Assembly: GCA_033085395.1 (NCBI GenBank)
Contig: JANQBS010000521.1
Coordinates: forward strand, 1 to 16,547
From: Xanthoparmelia taractica
Lineage: Eukaryota > Ascomycota > Lecanoromycetes > Lecanorales > Parmeliaceae
Length of the DNA stretch: 16,547 nt
Reading direction: 5' to 3'
The position numbers and the translations under genes are program-made. Below, in pieces: positions 10,340 to 16,547 of the stretch (position 1 is its first letter; each line of letters starts with the position of its first letter). Under the pieces are notes generated by a model. It was not told where the DNA came from. It worked only from the letters and a program-made list of their open reading frames with translations, and did not search any database.

Positions 10340-11811
10340 AGCTACACTTTGGTGGTAAATCAAAAGAGAACGGTGTCTTGCTCGTAGAATTGTGCTGGAC
10401 AGTAATATCAAACGGTTAATTTGCCGCTTGAAATGCTCCGGGGAAGGACACTAATGGTATCACGCGTAGCAGTGAGCCGACTAAGAACTTCGACTAAGTC
10501 AGAAAATGTTGGTATCAGACAAGTCGTGGAAGGATGAGATGTATGAAGGGCACCTAGGCTTTGCCATCATTTACTGATTGAAGCTGTCAACACTCTATTT
10601 TGACAGGGCTGGACTAGTGCGCCCGTTACATGCGCTATACATTGCATTCGCTGAGGTTTAGAGCATCTGGCCAAAATCATCCTCAAGACCGACTTCATCT
10701 TTGAAATTTATGACATTCTCGCCTTTACATCTGAATCTGGCAAATACTTGGTAGGTTTTCTTGGACCGAGGTCGTTAGCTGTATAATAAAACTCACAGTA
10801 TGCTACGCTGCTCCGCACGCTGAAGTTCGAGATGGACGGCTCTGGTGGCTTGAGTGCTCTTCAATTACATAAATGAGCAGGAAAAGCCCCTTTGTTGAGG
10901 GCGCCAGTCTGGCCTTGAACCTTTCCATTCTTCTCGACGTGTGTGTCTAGTGTGGGCGTGACAGTTGGGATTCTCTTGGTTGTGTATTTGGACAGATGAG
11001 AAACATGGCTCAGCACAGCGAATTTAGGAGAAACTCTAGCAGTGTAGCACATATATGATTGTTCCTGATACATGGAACACTATAAGCTCTCCTGAAGTAC
11101 ATTTGGCAGCATGGGGCGAAACCGAGAAGGGCACAAGGCCACCGCCTCGCCTGGTGTACTTTATGTCCGGCGAGCCTTAGTGATCTGGAGATAAGGTAGG
11201 CTGGGGCATCTACTTCGTACTTAAGCTACTATTCACCCAGCGGACCCTAGGACTATGGCGCCGCGGGGTAGCCTGTGGATATCCACAGGCTGAAACTGGC
11301 CTGCGAGTACAGATTGTTCGTTGACAGCCATAAGCAAGCAATTGCATATTGGTCCCAAGCCCCAAACCATCCGCTCTACCTAGGCGCATCCTCTTGTCCG
11401 TGCTGGACGGCCGGAAGACTTATCGCCCGCGACCACCTCCTGCTTAATCTCATCACGCCTAAAGCCATTCGTCCGGACAATAGGCCGCTCACTTGATCGT
11501 TCTTTGAGGTGGAGTGCATGAACAACGAGTAATCATTGGAGCATCATATGCATGGAGAGTGAATTGGGAACATTCGACTTTCCCGCGCGCAACATTCTGA
11601 TCGGGTGGTCATGAGGTGGGTACGGAATCAGTCCTTTTATCCATGATACGAAAGCCTTGCCATGTCCCCTTTGTCCATGGACCAGAGAAACCTGATTCCG
11701 TCACGAGATCCAGATTATTCAGCGATAGCCCCGGCTCCTGTCATGTAACTGCTTATCAGCATCATTGCTAGGATTCGTGCTTCTCTCCATCTCTTGCCAT
11801 CGCTGAGTCCA
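10340..11811. other. Divergent intergenic region without a recognised gene
   Basis: About 1.5 kb between two divergently transcribed genes, so it should hold both promoters. Short ORFs here (70 codons at 11073-10861 on the minus strand; 73 codons at 11275-11496 on the plus strand) show no family-like features. I found no tRNA or rRNA by eye. It contains a perfect 22-bp palindrome at 11270-11291. A CCCCGG word near 11730 matches the CreA half-site consensus, but one such short match is expected by chance. Confidence 0.5.
11270..11291. repeat. Perfect 22-bp palindrome
   Basis: The half-site AGCCTGTGGAT is followed immediately by its exact reverse complement, with no spacer. It lies about 655 bp upstream of the carnitine acetyltransferase start and about 930 bp upstream of the RGG-protein start. 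It could bind a dimeric regulator or be a mobile-element footprint. It codes for nothing recognisable. Confidence 0.9.
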
Positions 11812-11907
11812 ATGCCTTCGTATTACCTCCAAGACTGTCATTACTTCTACAGAAGTGCTTTGAAGCTCTTGTCTATCTCCACGCTAGTGTCTCCTACCTT
11901 CACCTGA
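11812..11907 (+). promoter_or_regulatory. In-frame upstream ORF ending in UGA-CUA
   Basis: A 31-codon ORF starts at the ATG at 11812 and ends at the TGA at 11905-11907. It is in the same frame as the carnitine acetyltransferase ATG at 11926, with only six sense codons (CTA to ACT) between the stop and that ATG. The stop is followed directly by CTA, matching the UGA-CUA readthrough context known from fungal dual-targeting genes. The peptide has Tyr/Ser/Thr/Leu, R14 and K18 and a single acid (D8), like a mitochondrial presequence. It may act as a translational regulator or supply an N-terminal extension. It is also possible that it lies outside the transcript. Confidence 0.5.
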
Positions 11908-11925
11908 CTAAAAAGTGGCTTGACT

Positions 11926-14493
11926 ATGACAGTACGCAGCTTCGCCATGCCCAAGTCTTTAAATGAGTCGTTGGCGAATGCACAACCTCCCGTCTCCGAT
12001 GTCGATCGTTCCTCTCCTAAAAGCACACAGCAGTCATACTCCGTCTCGCAGCGAGAGCCTCTAGCTTCACATGGAGTCAAGCAGCAACCGGGCATCACGT
12101 TCGCCGCTCAAGACAAGCTTCCAAAATTGCCAATACCAGACCTCGAAAGTACTCTCAAGAAGTATCAGGATGTGCTCCGACCACTTCAAAGCAAAAAAGA
12201 GCAAGAAGATACCGCTGCTGCGGCGCAAGAATTCCTGAGAGGAGAGGGTCTGGAGCTACAGGCGAGACTTAAGAAGTATGCTACAGGGAAGACAAGCTAT
12301 ATCGAGCAATTTTGTACGTCTCCACATTCCTCCTCGACTACACCCTTGCAGTTCTGGTATTTTCGAGACTGACAGCCTGCTACCAGGGTACGACTCATAC
12401 CTGAACTTTGACAATCCCGTCGTTCTAAACCTCAATCCCTTTTTCCTTCTCGAAGATGACCCAACGCCAGCTCGGAACAACCAAGTCACACGCGCAGCAT
12501 CTCTTGTCATATCTGCTCTGTGCTTTGTTCGTGCAGTCCGAAAGGAAGAGCTACCGCCAGACACTCTGAAAGGGACTCCACTCTGTATGTACCAGTATTC
12601 GAGACTCTTTGGCACCGCCCGCGTACCAACAGAGAATGGATGTCAGATTGCGCAAGATGGCGGTGCGAGGCATATCGTCGTACTTTGCAAGGGACAATTC
12701 TATTGGTTCGATGTCTTAGATGACAACGCAGATCTGATCATGACCGAGAAAGACATGGCACTCAACCTGCAGGTCATTGTCGACGATGCCAAGGAAACTC
12801 CAATTCAAGAAGCTGCAAAAGGTGCCCTTGGGGTATTGAGTACGGAGAACCGAAAAATATGGTCAGGACTCAGAGATGTCCTGACGCGAGAAGAGGACTC
12901 AAACAACGCTGACTGCCTAACTATCGTGGATTCTGCGTTGTTCATCTTATGTCTTGACTATACCGAGCCACAAACAAGCGCTCAGCTTTGTGGAAACATG
13001 CTATGCGGCACGAGTGAAGTTGTGAAGGGAGTCCAAGTCGGCACCTGTACCAATCGATGGTATGATAAGATGCAGGTCATTGTGTGCAAGAATGGCAGCG
13101 CGGGTATCAACTTTGAACATACCGGTGTCGACGGCCATACGGTCCTGCGATTTGCCAGTGACCTATATACTGACACCATTCTACGCTTCGCCAAGAGTAT
13201 CAACGGGAAGGCTCCCAGTCTGTGGGCATCAGACAGTCCCGACCCGTCAAAGAGAGATCCAGATAGCTTCGGAGACGTCAGCACAACGCCGCACAAGTTA
13301 GAATGGGACATGCTACCGGAGCTCAGCACTGCCTTGCGGTTTGCTGAAACAAGGCTGGCAGATCTCATACAGCAGAACGAGTTCCAGACATTGGAATTCT
13401 CCGGGTACGGAAAAAACTTTATGACCTCAGCGGGATTCTCTCCAGACGCTTTTGTCCAAATGGCATTCCAAGCCGCCTACTACGGTCTATATGGCCGTGT
13501 AGAGAACGTCTACGAGCCAGCCATGACCAAGGTCTTCCTCCACGGCCGGACTGAAGCCATACGGGCCGTCTCTCCAGAGTCTGTGAGTTTCGTTCGTACC
13601 TTTTGGGGCGAGAAACCCCCTTCCGAAAAGATCGAGGCTCTGCGAAAAGCAACGCAAAAGCATACAAATCATACCAAGGAGTGTGCCAAAGCGCTTGGCC
13701 AAGATCGCCACCTCTACGCCCTATACTGCGTCTGGCAGCGGGCCGTTGACGAAGAAGGAGCAGAGGCCGCAAGCAGCAACGGCATGAGCTCGAATGGCTA
13801 CTCGAGCCCGGTAGACGGGGGCTCAGTTGTTGGATCACCAAATCGCAATTCGTTCGCTAAAGAAGATGGCTCTGCTTCGCCTTCTCCGCACGCCAAGCAG
13901 CCTTCTCAACAAATGCCCGCCCTGTTCGCCGACAGCGGGTGGGACAAAATCAACACAACCATTATCTCCACGTCCAACTGCGGCAACCCTGCCCTCAGAC
14001 ATTTTGGATTTGGCCCAAGCTCCGCCGATGGCTTTGGTATTGGCTACATTATCAAAGACGACTCTGTATCTATTTGCGCAAGTAGCAAGCATAGACAGAC
14101 GAAGCGGTTCATTGATGCACTAGAAGGCTATTTCCTAGAGATCAGAAGACTCCTGAAGTCGACAGAGCAAAAGAGTAGGAGCTCGAAGGCTAGTCGAGCG
14201 AGGGAGGTGGAAAGATCAGAGGCGGTGCCAAAGAGAGGAAGGGCAATCAAGGGGGAAAGTGATCTTGTGGACAAGGAGGAGAGTGACGATGATGGATTAG
14301 GTGGTTGTGAGTAATTTCCGGGCAATCTTTTGAGAGATCTTACTGACAACGCTCACTAGATGGCTTTTTCGATGCGGGCATGCTGCTACAAGCGCTCAAG
14401 GCTAGCCAAGAGGAAAAGGACAGGCCAAGTGAGAAGGCAATAGGCAATGCCAGACGGGCTGTGGGGAAGAAGCTCAGGTTGAGTGAGTACTAG
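11926..14493 (+). CDS. Carnitine O-acetyltransferase (choline/carnitine acyltransferase family)
   Basis: Transfers acetyl groups between CoA and carnitine, so acetyl units can move between compartments during growth on acetate or fatty acids. Exons are 11926-12313, 12387-14306 and 14360-14493; introns of 73 and 53 bp split W130 and Y770; the product is 813 aa. The catalytic motif is EHTGVDG with H374. The active-site/CoA region includes GYGKNF (469-474), GRTEAIR (516-522) and STSNC (657-661). The early motif PLCMYQYSRLFGTARVP lies at 194-210. Against compact family members it has a Ser/Gly-rich insert (about 585-640) and a charged stretch (about 720-765). The C terminus is LSEY, so there is no PTS1 signal, which favours a cytosolic (FacC/Yat-like) or mitochondrial enzyme over a peroxisomal one. 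The N terminus contains RSFAM. An in-frame stop at 11905 closes the frame upstream. It converges with the WD40 gene. Confidence 0.92.
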
Positions 14494-14588
14494 AGCATCA
14501 CCGTGAAGGATGGCGAGGTTGACACGTAGGACTTTCATGTAACATCGGAAATACAAATGTGCCATTCCTGAGGTAGTTTGCAAGAGCC
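14494..14588. other. 95-bp gap between convergent genes
   Basis: The stop codons of the plus-strand acyltransferase and the minus-strand WD40 gene are 95 bp apart. Both 3' UTRs and polyadenylation signals must fit here or overlap the opposite gene. I see no strong separate terminator-like structure. Confidence 0.6.
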
Positions 14589-15909
14589 TCACTGACCATC
14601 GCTTCCCATCAACTCCGCCAATTCCCTCTCCTCATCCTCCGTGATCATTCCCTTCTCTTGTTCTACCTTGTCCTCTTTTGGGACCCCATTCTTTGCATTC
14701 TCAGCTTCCCGCAGAGCCTTCCCCAGATCCTCGGCCTTCAGAGACCATTGTCTAATGGTAGCATCTATGCTCACCGTCACCACAGTCTGACCTATCAACA
14801 CCATCCCGGTGATCTCTTCAAAATGCCCTGAGAAGGTATGATGCAACTTGGCACTCGCCCTATCCCAAATCTTCACGTCTTCATCCCTGCCAGCAGTCAC
14901 GACCCACCCACCTCTCTCATCGACGGTCACTGCTCGGACGTAGCCTCCATGCACGAGCGTCATGTCAGCTTGCCACCCCCTTTCCCTGCCAAGACATTTT
15001 ACACTACCATCGGCGCTAGCCGTCCACAAGTCCTCGTCGGCGTCGAAATGTAGACCGTAGACGCTAGTTTCGTGCTGGAGAATAGAGTTGTCCGTCTCGG
15101 TCTCGCTGGCATTGGAGAGGTCGTCGCTTATGCGCCATCTTCTGATCTGTTTATCACTTCCCGCGCTGAAAAGCACTACCCGTACCCCATCCTGTTCCAC
15201 CAACGGCGACACTGGATATGTAATAGGGTCAATGGCCAAGTCCAAGATCCCTCTCGTGTGACCTCCTTTCAGTGTATGTAGCTTCTCACCATTTCCGATG
15301 TCCCAGAGAATGATAGAAGCATCTGTTGAGCCAGATACGAGTACATCGGTACCATTGACACGAATGCAGAGGACGGCATTCACGAAGTCAGTATGGCCAA
15401 AGTAGCGGCGTCGAGGGGCTCGAGTGGTTCGGTTCCAGGACCAGATCGATTTGTCCCAAGAGCCAGCGAAGATCGAATCATTACCAGATGTAGTAGAGAG
15501 AGCGAGTGAGGCAAGGGGTGCCGTTGGTCCGCGATAAACATGGGACGATTTACCGGTCTTTCGAAGAACATCATCTCAGCATTATATATGATATCAAACA
15601 AGGTAATGATAACCTCACCTACGTCGAGCATTACCCTCCTTGCCGCGCCAGCGCTCTCGGCTATGTATACAGCGTTCGGGTCTGCAGGATTTGGAATGAT
15701 GGCGAGGATTTTACTTTGAAGACGGATTGGAGAACCATGATTGTTCTTTGATTTGAGGGCTTTGCGTTCGGTTTCAGCGAGTGAATGACTGGCGAGAAAT
15801 TGGGGGTCAGGATGAGTCTGACAATGCTTTTTGGAAGCAGGAAGAGTAGCTGGGGGACAGGAAGCTACCTTGTCTGAAAGAAATGATTTATATCTGAAGA
15901 TCGAGACAT
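14589..15909 (-). CDS. WD40-repeat beta-propeller protein, function unassigned
   Basis: A 398 aa protein from three exons on the minus strand: 15909-15869, 15788-15619 and 15574-14589. Introns are 80 and 44 bp, and the second is near the lower size limit. Blade-ending motifs are visible at about 105-118 (IFAGSWDKSIWSWN), 149-162 (SGSTDASIILWD), 207-217 (SAGSDKQIRRW), 255-265 (TASADGSVKCL), 295-308 (VVTAGRDEDVKIWD) and 334-348 (TVVTVSIDATIRQWS). An earlier degenerate blade lies around 45-70, making about seven, enough for one propeller and therefore a protein-interaction scaffold. The C terminus (about 360-398) is charged and acidic with EDEERELAEL. The start at 15909 has a good context (CAAC before ATG). 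The acceptor at 15789 was preferred because it keeps the frame and follows a CTGAC branch site. I do not recognise the specific ortholog. Confidence 0.87.
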
Positions 15910-15972
15910 GTTGGCAGTTACGTGTCGGTAGAAGTGTGGGAGCGATTGGAAAGCGTAAGGTACCGAGAAGCT

Positions 15973-16001
15973 ACGTAAAGTAAAGTCCGAATACTTTACG
16001 T
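15973..16001. repeat. Inverted repeat with 10-bp perfect arms
   Basis: ACGTAAAGTA at 15973-15982 pairs with TACTTTACGT at 15992-16001, leaving a 9-base loop. It lies 64-92 bp upstream of the WD40 start codon, so it falls in the promoter or 5' UTR. It could form a hairpin or be a paired protein-binding site. Confidence 0.85.
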
Positions 16002-16174
16002 GATTACTTACGGTACTGTAGAATGAAGTACGGTACGGAGTACCCTTGGTACGTAGAATAATTTTCCCAAGCCGCCACCAGCCGCCAAATGCCAAGGATA
16101 GATGCCGCTAATTTAGTTGGAAAGCTTGCTTTCTTTTTGGTTGATAAAGTGTTTTGTGCAGGGATTACGAAAAG
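16002..16174. other. GTAC-rich promoter-side stretch
   Basis: No gene. GTAC recurs several times between 16013 and 16055 (for example GTACGGTACGGAGTACC). Similar GTAC-rich words occur around 7668-7688. Short GTAC/CGGAGTAC motifs are common in intergenic DNA of some ascomycetes, so this may be dispersed simple repeat sequence. Confidence 0.4.
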
Positions 16175-16547
16175 TGAGGATTTAATCTTATTTTTTCTAG
16201 ATTAATTAGATTATCGAATTTCAGAAATTTGACGCTAAAATACTGCTTAATTCTTCAAATTTACGCTAAAGTACTACTTATAGTGTTTAAGAGACGGAAC
16301 GTTTTAAATAGAAAGTATTATAAGACTAAGGTCTAAACTTTAAAAGTCCTATAACACTACACTTTCGTTTCTTTAATATTATAAATTATATGATAATAAA
16401 GTAGATTAATAGAACTTTAGAGCTATTAATACGCTTTTAAATAATGCTATAAACACGTTATTTGATTAAGTAATTCTTAATAAATATCGAAAATAAGTAT
16501 ATTAACTACTCTTTAATCTTTCGATTAATCTTCGATTTTCAGCGATT
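16175..16547. repeat. AT-rich degraded repeat block, right side
   Basis: Composition drops sharply to A+T from about 16175 to the window end, with no credible ORF. It contains two imperfect direct copies of a unit of about 25 bp, at 16225-16250 and 16257-16281. CpA and TpG are scarce but less completely absent than in the left block, so RIP is likely but weaker or older. The identity of the original element cannot be seen. Confidence 0.7.

Noticed and set aside
10861..11073. 70-codon minus-strand ATG ORF in the divergent intergenic region
   Set aside because: No recognisable motif and no neighbouring exon; length is within chance expectation.
11275..11496. 73-codon plus-strand ORF beginning inside the palindrome
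   Set aside because: Starts within the palindrome at a non-ATG codon and has no family features.
11720..11740. CCCCGG as a CreA carbon-repression site
   Set aside because: A single 6-bp degenerate match is expected by chance in this much DNA and no paired site was seen nearby.
14314..14540. Alternative 3' splicing of the acyltransferase that could create a peroxisomal PTS1
   Set aside because: Reading through the last intron, or using the GTGAGT near the stop, gives ends CE or FLR; neither is a PTS1 tripeptide.

Overview
The window is nuclear DNA of a filamentous ascomycete (Pezizomycotina). I infer this from the short 44-87 nt introns, most with GTRNGN-type donors, and from the protein families. 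AT-rich flanks carrying a repeat-induced point mutation (RIP) signature support it. Dothideomycetes would fit, but the sequence does not prove a class.

Layout: 1-~1345 is an extremely AT-rich block almost free of CpA and TpG, read as RIP-degraded repeat DNA. A short GC-richer transition with weak coding-like traces follows (~1345-2210). Four convincing multi-exon genes fill the centre. (1) Minus strand 7290-2692: a five-exon KDM4/JMJD2-type JmjN-JmjC histone lysine demethylase of 1445 aa, with an AT-hook linker, an extended PHD finger, a possible Tudor-like segment and a Gln-rich tail. (2) Minus strand 10339-8671: a four-exon, 488 aa RGG-tailed protein resembling the YAG7-like family, containing a 28-nt microexon. 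(3) Plus strand 11926-14493: a three-exon, 813 aa carnitine O-acetyltransferase without a C-terminal peroxisomal signal. (4) Minus strand 15909-14589: a three-exon, 398 aa WD40 protein. Genes 3 and 4 converge with 95 bp between stop codons. A second AT-rich block starts near 16175 and runs to the end.

The four genes do not form an obvious pathway. They look like a normal housekeeping island between RIP-affected blocks. All exon models were built by hand from GT-AG sites, reading-phase agreement and continuity of conserved motifs.

The most interesting observation is upstream of the carnitine acetyltransferase. A 31-codon ORF ends in UGA followed directly by CUA, the known readthrough context, exactly in frame with the main start seven codons later. 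The extended product would look like a mitochondrial presequence and would end at an R-S-F/A cleavage-like motif. A weak 45-nt intron could remove the same stop in frame. Either route would give a hidden second isoform, which is plausible because carnitine acetyltransferases are often dually targeted. This is an inference that needs transcript and peptide data.
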